This document shows positions 26,381 through 35,493 of a stretch of 64,000 bases of DNA, piece after piece (position 1 is the first letter of the stretch; the number at the start of each line of letters is the position of its first letter). Under the pieces are notes generated by a model. The model made no database searches and was not told the origin of the DNA. It saw only the letters and a program-made list of their open reading frames with translations. Origin of the DNA: Brasilonema angustatum HA4187-MV1 (GTDB lineage Bacteria > Cyanobacteriota > Cyanobacteriia > Cyanobacteriales > Nostocaceae); NCBI GenBank assembly GCA_019359695.1, contig JAHHGV010000001.1:248001-312000 (forward strand), in the 5' to 3' direction. Made by a program: the position numbers and the translations under genes.

Positions 26381-27262
26381 ATGAACCAACAATACCAAAA
26401 ACTCAGTCGAACTACTAAATTTTTAGGAGCTATTTGTGGTGGATTACTAATTGGCTTGCCAGCCATTCCCCAAGCAATGGCTCAGCAATCTGTACTTCAG
26501 CAACCCCCGCAACAAACTAACTCCAAAACTAACCCTTGTCCGAGTATTTTCTACCAAGAGCCTCACAACAGTAGAGTCTTGGTTCCCCAGGGATGTCCAC
26601 CCAACGCACTCACTCGACAACTACAAGAGCAAGGACGTGTGACTCCAGGGAGTGTTTCTAATCAACCAACACCTTCACAAGAACAAATGAGGCAGGGTGT
26701 AGGCGGTGAAACACCATACAACAACCGTTCTGATAATAGCTCCGAAAGTTACAGCAGCCAGACACAGTCAACAACAACGAGTACTGGACAAGATACAAAT
26801 AGTTCCTCATCGGAAGTTCGGACTTACAGCAGTAGTGGACCAACAGGTAACTCCACCGTCAGGACATACTCTCAATCTGGCGGTAATCCTAGTAGTCAAC
26901 AAAGACAAAATTCAGTCGTAGTACCCACCTCATCACAACAAGGCCAAAGCCCGATTGCTCTGGTTACTCCTAGCAATGGCAAAGTTTCTGTAAGATTGAA
27001 AAATAACACAAATGCTCGAATCAGTTATGAAGCAATCGGGTACACGGGGCAGCGGATTCTTTCTGGTCGTCAAGAAGTTGTACTGCAAAACCTGCCACTC
27101 CCTGTGAGTATCAGCACCATTCGTCAAGATAAGGGTTTTGTAAAAGTTACTCCAATATCTACCAAGCCAGGAATGATAGAGCTTTCTTTGAGTGAACAAA
27201 GAAATGCTAATAATCAGGGTGTAGTGAGAATTCGAGAAGATGGTAAGGTCTTTTTGAATTAG
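26381..27262 (+). CDS. Secreted Ser/Thr/Gln-rich protein with a C-terminal beta domain
   Basis: The 293-residue product has a clear signal peptide (FLGAICGGLLIGLPAIPQAMA, cut into view as FLGAICGGLL and IGLPAIPQAMA). A low-complexity Ser/Thr/Gln region (about 80-195) and a beta-rich C-terminal domain (SPIALVTPSNGKVSVRLKNN to the end) follow. It has no enzymatic motif that I recognise. It is probably a periplasmic or cell-surface protein of cyanobacterial-specific type. AGGAGG lies 6 bp before the ATG. The terminator at 27288 follows. Confidence 0.75.
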   Translation: MNQQYQKLSRTTKFLGAICGGLLIGLPAIPQAMAQQSVLQQPPQQTNSKTNPCPSIFYQEPHNSRVLVPQGCPPNALTRQLQEQGRVTPGSVSNQPTPSQEQMRQGVGGETPYNNRSDNSSESYSSQTQSTTTSTGQDTNSSSSEVRTYSSSGPTGNSTVRTYSQSGGNPSSQQRQNSVVVPTSSQQGQSPIALVTPSNGKVSVRLKNNTNARISYEAIGYTGQRILSGRQEVVLQNLPLPVSISTIRQDKGFVKVTPISTKPGMIELSLSEQRNANNQGVVRIREDGKVFLN

Positions 27263-27287
27263 GCTTCTACAATCTTCACTTAGTTAG

Positions 27288-27318
27288 GCAGCCATTTGCT
27301 CAGTAGGTAAATGGCTGC
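27288..27318. terminator. Terminator between convergent genes
   Basis: The 10-bp perfect hairpin GCAGCCATTT / AAATGGCTGC is followed on the plus strand by CATGTTTTTC. It lies between the secreted protein gene (plus) and the sigma-like gene (minus) and may serve the former. Confidence 0.7.
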
Positions 27319-27352
27319 AACATGTTTTTCTCAAACATATGAAATTGCCTTT

Positions 27353-27994
27353 TTAGGCACTTCCAGGTTGAAGAACATTTTCACCTAGATAGATAGTGCG
27401 GATATCTGTTGGTAATTTCTCTTCCATCATACGATAACCTTCTTGAAGAAAATGTACTATCTCGTTTGGGTTGATAGTTTCTCCTTCAGCTTGCAGGTAA
27501 GCAGCAATTCTAGTTTCGCTCCAACGAAAGGTTTGAGCCATCAAAACCATTAATCGCAAAATGGGTGGCAATTGGTCTAATGCTTGTTCCACATAACACA
27601 ACAATGGTGGAGAAGTCGTCTTGAGAGAATAATGAATTGCTTCTGTCGGAGGGAGTTGAATATCGTTAATACAGTAAGCTGTCATATTAATCAGCCAATT
27701 TTGCATAGTCAGACCATCTTTGGCAAATTGGCTGCTGTTTAAATCAACTCCAACGAGTTCGTAATAAATATGTCGCCAGGTGAGCGCAAAAAGATAATCA
27801 GCTTGCACAGGCGATCGCGCAGAATGCCGAATCAAGGTGTAGACTATCGGGTTATAGCGACAAAAAATCGCTGTGAAGTATCTACCTGCATCAGGGTTTT
27901 GCTGAACAAGAGTCACCAGTTCGTTGTCAGTGTGATAGAACAGTGACTTTATTAATGGGTGATGAGCTTCCGCGAAAGAAGGAATTTGCACCAT
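27353..27994 (-). CDS. Sigma-70/ECF-like protein, divergent
   Basis: The 213-residue protein has the two-domain helical layout of a small sigma factor. The N-terminal part (FYHTDNELVTLVQQNPDAGR and YFTAIFCRYNPIVYTLIR) resembles sigma region 2. The C-terminal part (LDQLPPILRLMVLMAQTFRW and SETRIAAYLQAEGETI) resembles region 4, with its HTH. The spacing and the 'queue-like' D-x-L-V-x-x-V pattern support this, but key region-2 aromatic residues are not obvious. It could be a degenerate sigma or an unrelated helical regulator. It is divergent from the VOC-like gene. Confidence 0.5.
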   Translation of the reverse strand: MVQIPSFAEAHHPLIKSLFYHTDNELVTLVQQNPDAGRYFTAIFCRYNPIVYTLIRHSARSPVQADYLFALTWRHIYYELVGVDLNSSQFAKDGLTMQNWLINMTAYCINDIQLPPTEAIHYSLKTTSPPLLCYVEQALDQLPPILRLMVLMAQTFRWSETRIAAYLQAEGETINPNEIVHFLQEGYRMMEEKLPTDIRTIYLGENVLQPGSA

Positions 27995-28373
27995 CCGAAT
28001 GACTAATTATGAGTGGTAGGAACGTTTTTTGAATAAAACTGAAACAATGGGTCGCTGGGTGCAAACGCGCTTTGAGCGGAAAATTTGCGTGTTCTATTGA
28101 TGATTCAATTATCTGCTACATAATCTGAGTTGTTATCTATTGTTTTTATTTTTACATTATACGTATCAACAAGGTACTGGCTGTGTGACTCCTACAGGTA
28201 TATTTTAGAGCAACCTTCTGTTATGCTTCCCATATTACTAGACCAATCAGACTTGCTGGCTGGTAGAATTTGAGATTTAGGAGTCATATTTTATTGGTCT
28301 TGATACACTATAAACATAGACTTAAACTTAAAAGCTGAAAGAGCGAATCTCTTTATACATTAGCTGATTATTC
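27995..28373. other. Divergent intergenic region
   Basis: About 380 bp between the sigma-like gene (minus) and the VOC-like gene (plus). It is AT-rich with no ORF worth reporting, and presumably carries promoters for both. Confidence 0.5.
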
Positions 28374-28970
28374 ATGGTTATAGCAGTTAGCATGTCACAG
28401 TTCCTAATCGAGCCTTTCATCCTAGGTTCTTTTTTGCCATCCCTGCCGTTAGATAGCCTTTTCTCCACCCAAGGTATCATGGTGATGCTACTAGCAGCCT
28501 ATGCTGGTGCGATGTGGATGTTTCTTACCAGTGCTCCAAAAGTACACACTGTTATGGTGTCAGATTTGGAGGTGGCACGACAGTTGTATGAAGGACTGCT
28601 AGATTTGCCAGCGGCTGAAGTGCCTTTACACTACTATTACAACTACGAGCAAACTTTAGGCGCAACGGGAGTTGATCCGCTTTACCTGTCTAGCACTCCC
28701 TCCTTTTCCGGCAGCAGAATGAGCAATGCTAGCGAGGGGCTTTGGTATCAGCTAAAGAAAAATACTCAGCTGCACATTATTATGGGAGCAAGTCTAGGCA
28801 ATAAAAATCAGCAACGCCACGTTTGCTTTGACCGCGATTGCCTAGAAATGATTTTAATGCGAGTGGAAACGCGGGGGTTGAAATTCAAGATTCGCAGCGA
28901 GAAGCCATTAAATTTTCTGGTTAAGGACTACGAAGGGCGCATTATTGAAATGGCTGAAGTCGCCAGTTAG
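28374..28970 (+). CDS. VOC/glyoxalase-like protein with an N-terminal hydrophobic segment
   Basis: The 198-residue protein opens with a hydrophobic stretch (about 30-52, IMVMLLAAYAGAMWMFLTSA). It then has a glyoxalase-type beta-alpha-beta unit: HTVMVSDLEVARQLYEGLLD, and at the end HVCFDRDCLEMILMRVETRG and FLVKDYEGRIIEMAEV. The terminal 'D-x-x-G-x-x-I-E' is typical of the VOC superfamily. A complete set of metal ligands is not evident, so the catalytic activity is uncertain. The ATG at 28392 is an alternative start. Confidence 0.65.
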   Translation: MVIAVSMSQFLIEPFILGSFLPSLPLDSLFSTQGIMVMLLAAYAGAMWMFLTSAPKVHTVMVSDLEVARQLYEGLLDLPAAEVPLHYYYNYEQTLGATGVDPLYLSSTPSFSGSRMSNASEGLWYQLKKNTQLHIIMGASLGNKNQQRHVCFDRDCLEMILMRVETRGLKFKIRSEKPLNFLVKDYEGRIIEMAEVAS

Positions 28971-29033
28971 TCAAGCTTAGTGCAATCGTATTCCACATTC
29001 TGCACTTAGTAATCTACGGCATTAATTTTGAAA

Positions 29034-29078
29034 TATAATCAAATTCCCGACTTCGCAGAAGTCGGGAATTTGATTATA
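29034..29078. repeat. Perfect 21-bp palindrome with a 3-base loop
   Basis: Arms of 21 bp (core CAAATTCCCGACTTC and GAAGTCGGGAATTTG) enclose the loop GCA. The structure lies about 65 bp after the VOC-like gene. It may act as a terminator, but the length and the CCCGACTTC core also fit an interspersed palindrome. Confidence 0.65.
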
Positions 29079-29465
29079 GTCACATCTTGCATCAATAATA
29101 ATGGATTGTATTTAGCTACTCAGTATTCTAGTCAAAGTCCTTGATTTAGCGATAATTTAGCGATAAAAGCTAACAAAAATAATGTAGCTTTATCGCGTCG
29201 CGGATTATTTTGTGTTGTACGGTTTTGTACAGAGAAGTACAAGATCTGAGCCTATAGGATTTTAGTTTTTCGCCAGAAACATCTTTCAAGGCGAAATTGC
29301 ACTGCCCTACTTTTCGCACAAATTTGGCAAGTTTGATATTCGCGTTGGGTCTGTGGTCATCATGCTTGGGGTTGTTGAGGCCGGGATACAAACTCTTGCG
29401 TTATATCACCTTTTGGTAAACTACACGAAGGTATCGGGTCATTTCTTGCGCGAAAGGTAACTCCA
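29079..29465. other. Non-coding stretch before the GC-rich antiporter
   Basis: No gene was supported. A 73-aa minus-strand frame (29170-29391) has no family-like features. The composition shifts from AT-rich to GC-rich near the right end, next to the antiporter, which may mark the left edge of transferred DNA. Confidence 0.45.
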
Positions 29466-30644
29466 ATGCACAACACGACAGAGATTCTATTCAGTCTGTT
29501 TATTGTCTTTGTAGCCGCGCAAATCGGCGCGGAAATCGCCGGACGCCTGAAACTTCCCGCCGTCGTCGGCGAGATCGCGGTGGGCTGCGTCGTTGGTTCC
29601 TCTGCATTGGGTTGGGTGCATCTCAATGAGCCGCTGGAAGTGCTAGCGGAGATCGGGGCGGTGTTGCTCCTGTTTTCGGCGGGCTTGGAAACCCGCGTAG
29701 CCGATCTTCGCAAAGTGGGGAAAGTCGCGGGGCTAGTTGGTGTTTTCGGTGTCATTGTGCCGTTTCTTTTGGGCTTGGCTTCGGCGAAGTTTGCGGGGTT
29801 TGCGACACCGAAAGCCCTGTTCTTCGCGGCGGCGTTTGTCGCTACCTCTGCCGGAATCACGGCACGGGTATTGCAGGATATGAAGGTGTTGGGGCGGATC
29901 GAAAGCCGTATTATTTTGGGCGCGGCGGTGATTGACGACATTCTTGCGATGCTCTTGCTAAGCACGGTAACGGCGCTGCAAGGCGGGGGCGGCGTGGACG
30001 TGGCGAAACTTGCCGTAGTTCTGGTGCAGGCGGTGGGTTTCGTGGTCGTTATTGCGTTAGTTGGCACAAAGATCATGCAGAAAAATTCTTCCCTGCTCGA
30101 TGCGCCCATTAATCCGCTCTCGCCGCTTACCCTCTCCCTCGCGCTCTGCCTGGGGTTGGCTGCATCCGCCTCCCAAATCGGCTTAGCCGCAATTATTGGC
30201 GCATTTCTGGCAGGTATGGTGGTGGCGGAAAGCAGCCAGCGTCATATTCTGGAAAAGCAGATTCAACCGCTCATGGCATTCCTTGTGCCGTTTTTCTTTG
30301 TTGTCACCGGTGCGCAAGTGAACCTAAGAGAATTGGCAAGCCTGTCCGTACTTGGAACGCTCCTGCTGGTGACGCTGCTCGCAGTCATAGGCAAACTTGT
30401 CGGCTGTGGATTAGGCGCTCGCTCGCTCGGCAAGAAGTCTGCCCTTATCGTGGGGATGGGGATGGTTCCGCGTGGAGAGGTTGGTATCATCGTGGCAAGT
30501 CTGGGCAAACAGGCACAGGTATTCTCCGGCACGACTTACGCGATCATCATTGCTATGTCATTGCTCACATCGGTTATCGCGCCTCCGGCGCTGAAAGTCA
30601 TGCTTGCTGACTCACCGCCTGAAGAACCGGAAATTTTGGAATAG
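29466..30644 (+). CDS. Cation/proton antiporter (CPA2, Kef/NapA type), probably acquired
   Basis: The 392-residue membrane protein has about 12-13 hydrophobic segments. CPA2 features are AGRLKLPAVVGEIAVGCVVG near the start, the Asp pair in GAAVIDDILAMLLLS (ion-binding Asp-Asp), AAIIGAFLAGMVVAES and the late block GMGMVPRGEVGIIVASLG. It exchanges Na+ or K+ for protons. It lacks the C-terminal RCK/TrkA regulatory domain found in many Kef proteins. The DNA is strikingly GC-rich: 40 of 60 bases in 29521-29580, against 28 of 60 in 28621-28680. Codon choice (GCG, GGC, CTG) differs from the neighbours. Confidence 0.9.
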   Translation: MHNTTEILFSLFIVFVAAQIGAEIAGRLKLPAVVGEIAVGCVVGSSALGWVHLNEPLEVLAEIGAVLLLFSAGLETRVADLRKVGKVAGLVGVFGVIVPFLLGLASAKFAGFATPKALFFAAAFVATSAGITARVLQDMKVLGRIESRIILGAAVIDDILAMLLLSTVTALQGGGGVDVAKLAVVLVQAVGFVVVIALVGTKIMQKNSSLLDAPINPLSPLTLSLALCLGLAASASQIGLAAIIGAFLAGMVVAESSQRHILEKQIQPLMAFLVPFFFVVTGAQVNLRELASLSVLGTLLLVTLLAVIGKLVGCGLGARSLGKKSALIVGMGMVPRGEVGIIVASLGKQAQVFSGTTYAIIIAMSLLTSVIAPPALKVMLADSPPEEPEILE

Positions 30645-30705
30645 GCACTTGGAATAGGCTTTCTGCGTTAGCTCTGACCATACTTAACCTCATTCCAGAA
30701 GAAAA

Positions 30706-32124
30706 CTACTGCTTTGGCGAACCTGCTAACTTCAAAGCTTCCTGAGCTGAGACTCCTTCGCTTTGAGTACCGAAATACGATAAAACAGCAGCAGCCTCAA
30801 CACGCGTGACTGATTTCTTAGGCTGAAATAGGGTTGTATAACCAAAGACTCGACGAATATTCGATTTTTCACCACTTTGGAAATCTGCCAGAACTGCCCG
30901 TAATGCTTTCGGGTCAATTTTCCCAGCATCTTGAAAACCCCAGGTTTGCTTAACTGCTTCTAAAGAAGCAGAGGGTAAAGCTTGACGTGTGTCAAGGGGA
31001 ACTTTCCAAAGAATCAACTGCTCGCGTGTTAAAGGTGCATCAGGTTGAAACAATACAGCTGTAGAATCTCCAGATAGAGAACTGGGAATTAATCCGGCCT
31101 CAGCTAATCCCTGAATTGCCCGAAAATCAGGGTCAGTTTTTGGCACATCCCGAAATGTTGGTTGAGAGCTTTCTGATGCCAAACGAATCTGCTTTGCTGG
31201 GTTATTGGCATACATCGCATTGTTAGCAGTAACTAGCCAATGGGCAAATTGCCGATGAGTCACGACTTTACCTGGTTCAAACTGGTTGGTTGTGGTACTA
31301 TTGCCCTTAAGCGCATTTGATTCTACATTGAAAACTCCTAATGCTGCCAAATCTTGAATATATTGCCGGAATTCTTGAGGTATTTTGTTCAAATCGCTGA
31401 ATTCTTGAGATTTGGACCCAGAACTGGGAGTGGATGTAGGGTTTTTGTTATCTAACGTACCACTTGGTTGTGTTGTCGAGTCTTGTGATGGCACCGGACT
31501 AACCAACTGCGACTCACCAGATTGCACACTATTGTCAGTAGCTTGAGGAGTTGGAGTTGGGTTAGCTTGTGGTGTTTGAGTGGATAATGGTGAGTATGAA
31601 ATGTCTATTTCAGTTGATGTTTGTGGTTGATTGGGTGCAGCGTTGGTAACTGTTTTCGGTTGAACGGAAACTTTTAGTTGTATATCATTGCCGCGCGCTT
31701 CAAAAGAGCTTTTCGCCTCATCTGTGGAAGCTTTTTGCACAATCTGCCACTTGTTTGCCTGAAACTGTTGGCGATAATAGCTAACAATAAAATTGCTGGG
31801 ATCAGAACTGAGCCAGCGACTGGATACAGTGGGATTCTCATTGCTTAATGGTGTCACCTCTTGTAGGGTGGCATTAGGATACAACGGGATCTGTTTGGGA
31901 AAATCACTTGGCAATTGAACTGTCGCCTGAGGGGTTTGTGGTTGTTGGCTAGTGCGCACCTCTTGAGCACCAAAGGTGGCTGGGTTATTCTTTAGTTTGG
32001 GGTCAGCCGCCAAAGACTGCTCAATGTTTTTGGCAGATCGACTGTTGGCACAAGCTGTCAAACAGGTGAGTAAAACAGCCAAACTCACTAATACAACTGG
32101 ATGTTTAAAGCGCACCACAAGCAA
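30706..32124 (-). CDS. SLH-domain lipoprotein
   Basis: The 472-residue protein starts with a lipoprotein signal (VLVSLAVLLTCLTAC, lipobox L-T-A-C). A conserved globular segment (about 70-165, LPSDFPKQIPLYPNATLQEV) and a Pro/Thr/Ser/Gln-rich linker (about 170-240) follow. The C-terminus has S-layer-homology-type repeats (EFSDLNKIPQEFRQYIQDLA; FRDVPKTDPDFRAIQGLAEA; TTLFQPKKSVTRVEAAAVLS). SLH domains bind secondary cell-wall polymers or peptidoglycan, so it probably bridges the outer membrane (or inner membrane) and the wall. The first codon is TTG at 32124, and the GTG codons at 32118 or 32115 are also possible. Confidence 0.82.
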   Translation of the reverse strand: MLVVRFKHPVVLVSLAVLLTCLTACANSRSAKNIEQSLAADPKLKNNPATFGAQEVRTSQQPQTPQATVQLPSDFPKQIPLYPNATLQEVTPLSNENPTVSSRWLSSDPSNFIVSYYRQQFQANKWQIVQKASTDEAKSSFEARGNDIQLKVSVQPKTVTNAAPNQPQTSTEIDISYSPLSTQTPQANPTPTPQATDNSVQSGESQLVSPVPSQDSTTQPSGTLDNKNPTSTPSSGSKSQEFSDLNKIPQEFRQYIQDLAALGVFNVESNALKGNSTTTNQFEPGKVVTHRQFAHWLVTANNAMYANNPAKQIRLASESSQPTFRDVPKTDPDFRAIQGLAEAGLIPSSLSGDSTAVLFQPDAPLTREQLILWKVPLDTRQALPSASLEAVKQTWGFQDAGKIDPKALRAVLADFQSGEKSNIRRVFGYTTLFQPKKSVTRVEAAAVLSYFGTQSEGVSAQEALKLAGSPKQ

Positions 32125-33064
32125 TTACAATTCGAGTGTCAATTCCTACACTAGCAAAAGACTATCGAAAGAACGCACCAACTCAGGATTCATGAGAGTT
32201 GTAACGAAAAATCTCTGAAAATTGCAGGCACTGAGTCACCTTGCAGGCATCCGAAAACCTTGGAGAACTTTATTATCAAGCAACATCAGGTGGTTATCAT
32301 CAACTACCATTAGTGTTAAGCTGAAAGTAAATCCTTTGTTTACCTCACTCAAGAACAGAATAAAGATAGTGCAAAGGGCAGCCTCCTAAAAAGGCGATGA
32401 AGGTAAAGTGTCCGTCCTAGACGGCTTACAAACTTTCACATGCTGCCAATTTTGGATAGTCTCTATTAAATAAATATAAGCTGAATATGGCAACACTTGG
32501 AAAACTTCAGTGTTGGATTTTGAAGAGAGTTGGCATAAGCAACGCTGTTCTTAAGTGTCGAGGTTATAGATAAAGTGGTGTAACGCCTCTGCGGTTTCCT
32601 TCAAGTCTTGAGATTTCGTTTCACAAAGGGAATGGTGTTGTGGCTTTGGCTATCAGTTGCCTAAGCTTTTGTTGGTGCAGCAACCCGTGTTGCACCTCGA
32701 CTGGTTTACCCCGGAAGAAACTTTTTGCAGAAGGTAATGAATTACAGGAAGCTTCCGGACTGTTGTACTGGTGCTTGAAATAATTTTTGATCGTCAAGCA
32801 GCCGCTCTAGAAAAACTTTCATTTGAATTTGACTAATGATTTATCAACACCAATATTGCAACTTAGCTTCAGTGGAAAGTCTCTTTCAAAGGAGCAATTT
32901 CCATCTCCAAAAGAACCAAAATGCTAAAAACAATTGATCTCATTTCAAAAACCTATATATGTTAGGAGTCTGAAAAATCTAAAATAGATATTAAAGAAAA
33001 AACACAACGACCATCCCATCGACAACCGCCAGTCAATTTTTACTTTCTGTAAAGCGTCGTCGGT
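32125..33064. other. Long non-coding region upstream of sasA (940 bp)
   Basis: No credible ORF was seen on either strand. The segment around 32370-32750 is less AT-rich than the rest and contains short inverted motifs (for example GTGCAGCAACCCGTGTTGCAC at 32675-32695, arms GTGCA and TGCAC). It could hold an untranslated leader, a small RNA or old coding DNA. I could not match it to any RNA family. Confidence 0.4.
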
Positions 33065-33091
33065 TTGTTACCAGTGCTGAAACACGATTAC

Positions 33092-34276
33092 ATGCAAGTT
33101 TCCCAGGATCAGCCTATTTCTTCTGAGGCTCCACTACAACTGTTACTTTTTGTCGATGGACGACCAAAGTCCAAACAAGAAGTACAGCGAATTCGCTCTT
33201 ACTTAAAAGAGTTGGAAGCTGACTACAATTTTCAACTTCAGATTGTTGATGTTGGTCAACAACCCTATTTAGCGGAACATTTTAAACTGGTAGCAACGCC
33301 AGCTTTAATCAAAGTTCATCCAGAGCCAAGAGAAATCTTGGCTGGTAGTAATATAACTGGTCAATTAAAAGCTTGGTGGCCTCGGTGGCAAGCCGCTATA
33401 GATGCCTACTTACAATTAGAGAGTGATTTACACGAACACGATCACAACGGTCGTGTCAAAGAACCTAAGTCCTCTATCGGTTCTGTTGCTGTTTCAGCCG
33501 AACTTATGAGACTATCAGATGAAGTCTTTCGCCTCAAACAGGAAACAGAGAAACTCCAACAGCAAATCCAGTTTAAAGACCGGGTGATAGCTATGTTAGC
33601 TCATGACCTCCGCAATCCGCTAACTGCAGCTTCTATCGCCATAGACACCTTACAATCTAATTACAACATAGAAAAAGGTGAATTTGAGCGTCTGACACCA
33701 AAAATGACGCTGCATTTGTTCAAGCAAGCCCGTAGCCAAACAAAGACAATAGACCGTATGATTACTGACCTTTTACGGGTAGGTCGTGGTCAAGACAGGG
33801 AATTTTTTATTCAACCGCAAAAGGTAGACATCGGCAAACTTTGTCTTGAGGTTCTAGAGGAATTGCGCGATCGCTACACCGCCAAATTTCACAAAGTAAA
33901 CAAAGACATTCCCAAAGACTTACCCAATGTTTATGCAGATCCAGAACGCATACGCCAGGTGCTGATAAACTTGCTGGATAACGCTATCAAATACACACAG
34001 GAAGGTGGGGATATCAGTGTTTGTGGACTTCACCGTACTAGCCAGAAAATTCAATTCAGTATTGGCGATACTGGTCCTGGTATACCTGAAGAAAACCGCG
34101 ATCGCATCTTTGAAAACCACTACCGCTTGGAGCGTGATCAAGGTAAAGAAGGCTACGGCATTGGTCTGTCTTTATGCCAGCGCATTATCCTAGCCCACTA
34201 CGGTCAAATATGGGTAGAAACCGCCTCTCATGGTGGAGCATGGTTCCATTTTACGTTACCAGTGTATCCAAATTGA
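33092..34276 (+). CDS. sasA: Circadian sensor kinase SasA
   Basis: SasA reads the KaiC clock state and phosphorylates RpaA. The N-terminal KaiB-like domain is present ([19 protein letters not shown], and later [20 protein letters not shown]). It is followed by a coiled linker, the H-box [20 protein letters not shown] with the phosphoacceptor His, the N-box [14 protein letters not shown], the G1 box [20 protein letters not shown] and the G2 box [15 protein letters not shown] prefer ATG 33092 ([11 protein letters not shown]). The frame also offers GTG 33074 and TTG 33065. kaiABC and rpaA are not in the window. Confidence 0.95.
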   Translation: MQVSQDQPISSEAPLQLLLFVDGRPKSKQEVQRIRSYLKELEADYNFQLQIVDVGQQPYLAEHFKLVATPALIKVHPEPREILAGSNITGQLKAWWPRWQAAIDAYLQLESDLHEHDHNGRVKEPKSSIGSVAVSAELMRLSDEVFRLKQETEKLQQQIQFKDRVIAMLAHDLRNPLTAASIAIDTLQSNYNIEKGEFERLTPKMTLHLFKQARSQTKTIDRMITDLLRVGRGQDREFFIQPQKVDIGKLCLEVLEELRDRYTAKFHKVNKDIPKDLPNVYADPERIRQVLINLLDNAIKYTQEGGDISVCGLHRTSQKIQFSIGDTGPGIPEENRDRIFENHYRLERDQGKEGYGIGLSLCQRIILAHYGQIWVETASHGGAWFHFTLPVYPN

Positions 34277-34283
34277 CTAATAT

Positions 34284-34703
34284 TTAAGACTTTCCTACTT
34301 CGGGTTGTAAAACAGCAATAATTTGAGTATTTGCCTCAGGAAAAGTATACTGCCCTAACTCATCCAAACTGACCCAGCGAATTTCTTCACATTCAATTGG
34401 TTGAGGAACACCTGCCACATAGCGGCAATGATGTACTATGAGGGTTACGCGCAAGTGCGTATAGGTGTGGTCGATAGTGATTAAATGCTCTCCCACTTCA
34501 ATTTCTATTGCGAGTTCTTCAGAAATTTCCCGTTTAATACACTCTTCGATACTTTCACTCCTTTCAACTTTACCTCCAGGAAATTCCCACAAACCACCCA
34601 TCAAACCTTCCGAACGACGGCGATCAATGAGAATTTGTCCTTGATCGTTCCAAATGACAGCAACCCCAATGATTTTATGAGGTAGAACAGCAGTTTCACT
34701 CAT
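34284..34703 (-). CDS. Nudix hydrolase, MutT-like
   Basis: The 139-residue protein has a full Nudix box: GGKVERSESIEECIKREISE followed by ELAI, with the G-x5-E-x7-R-E-x2-E-E pattern. The N-terminal IGVAVIWNDQGQILIDRRRS and GLMGGLWEFPGGK resemble 8-oxo-dGTP diphosphatases (MutT). It is probably an oxidised-nucleotide sanitising enzyme, consistent with mutM elsewhere in the window. It is convergent with sasA, with only 7 bp between the stops. Confidence 0.88.
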   Translation of the reverse strand: MSETAVLPHKIIGVAVIWNDQGQILIDRRRSEGLMGGLWEFPGGKVERSESIEECIKREISEELAIEIEVGEHLITIDHTYTHLRVTLIVHHCRYVAGVPQPIECEEIRWVSLDELGQYTFPEANTQIIAVLQPEVGKS

Positions 34704-34805
34704 GCTTGTTTTTAAAAGAGTGGCATAAATGTGAAAAAAACTTACAGTAGTTTTCTGTAAGGTGTTGTCTATTCAGATGAAAAGCACTGTATAAATTATA
34801 ACAAA

Positions 34806-34836
34806 ACTCGGCAAGCTATCTTAATGTTTGCCGAGT
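34806..34836 (-). terminator. Hairpin between the DUF760 gene and the Nudix gene
   Basis: The arms ACTCGGCAA and TTGCCGAGT are perfect over 9 bp. The structure lies 52 bp beyond the DUF760 gene's 3' end and before the Nudix gene. On the minus strand AT-rich sequence (TTTTGTTATAAT) follows, compatible with termination of DUF760 transcription. Confidence 0.6.
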
Positions 34837-34888
34837 CTGTATTGTATGATGGATTGCAAGATTTTTTCGTTTTTTTCAGCACAAACCG

Positions 34889-35239
34889 CTAACCAGCATC
34901 ACTATTGTTAGTTTCTGAACCTTGCAGTGCAACTTCAAAGTTCATTCTCTGTTCAGCATTACGCAGGAAATAACCGCTGATCATGGCAGAAGCAAGAAGA
35001 CGACCCAAACTTTCTCTGTTCGTGCTGATACTGACACCAAAGTTTTCAGAAGGTAGGTTACCCAAAAGCCCTACAATATTACGCTCCATGACTTGAAAAA
35101 CTTCGGGCGAAGTGGGTTTAGATAGCTGGGTCACTGTTTCAGGACTTAATGATTTTACATACTGCCACAGCAAATCACCAGTTTCTGACTCACTGTTAAA
35201 AAATTCTGATTCTGAAACTCGATTGGATGGGTTACTCAC
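34889..35239 (-). CDS. DUF760-family protein
   Basis: The 116-residue protein has the conserved cyanobacterial/plastid DUF760 core: LLWQYVKSLSPETVTQLSKP, FQVMERNIVGLLGNLPSENF and GRLLASAMISGYFLRNAEQR. The function is not established, and plant homologues are plastid-located. The start codon is GTG at 35239, preceded by AGGAGATATAAC. It lies downstream of the sigma factor gene on the same strand, with 254 bp between. Confidence 0.85.
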   Translation of the reverse strand: MSNPSNRVSESEFFNSESETGDLLWQYVKSLSPETVTQLSKPTSPEVFQVMERNIVGLLGNLPSENFGVSISTNRESLGRLLASAMISGYFLRNAEQRMNFEVALQGSETNNSDAG

Positions 35240-35493
35240 GTTATATCTCCTTGACTACTATAACTGCGGTCGATATGACTTGCGCCGTAAATATCTTTCG
35301 TCTGTAAGACAACACTTTAGCTTTTTTGTATTCCTACGGACTAATGTAACAGCTTGGTTACAATGTAGAAGTGGGTGTAACCGTACCAAAAGCAACGGAT
35401 TGTTTCACCTGATTGTTATTTGTCGTACCTTACGGCAAGCAGAAGGTGTTTTTGTCATTTGTCATTTACCAATGACAAATGACAAATCACTAA

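Noticed and set aside
29170-29391. 73-aa minus-strand ORF
   Set aside because: No supporting features. It lies in the gap before the GC-rich gene.
29360-30109. Long minus-strand ORF (249 aa)
   Set aside because: It is antisense to the antiporter gene, and it arises from the high G+C content. Its composition (Thr, Ala, Pro-rich) has no family-like features.
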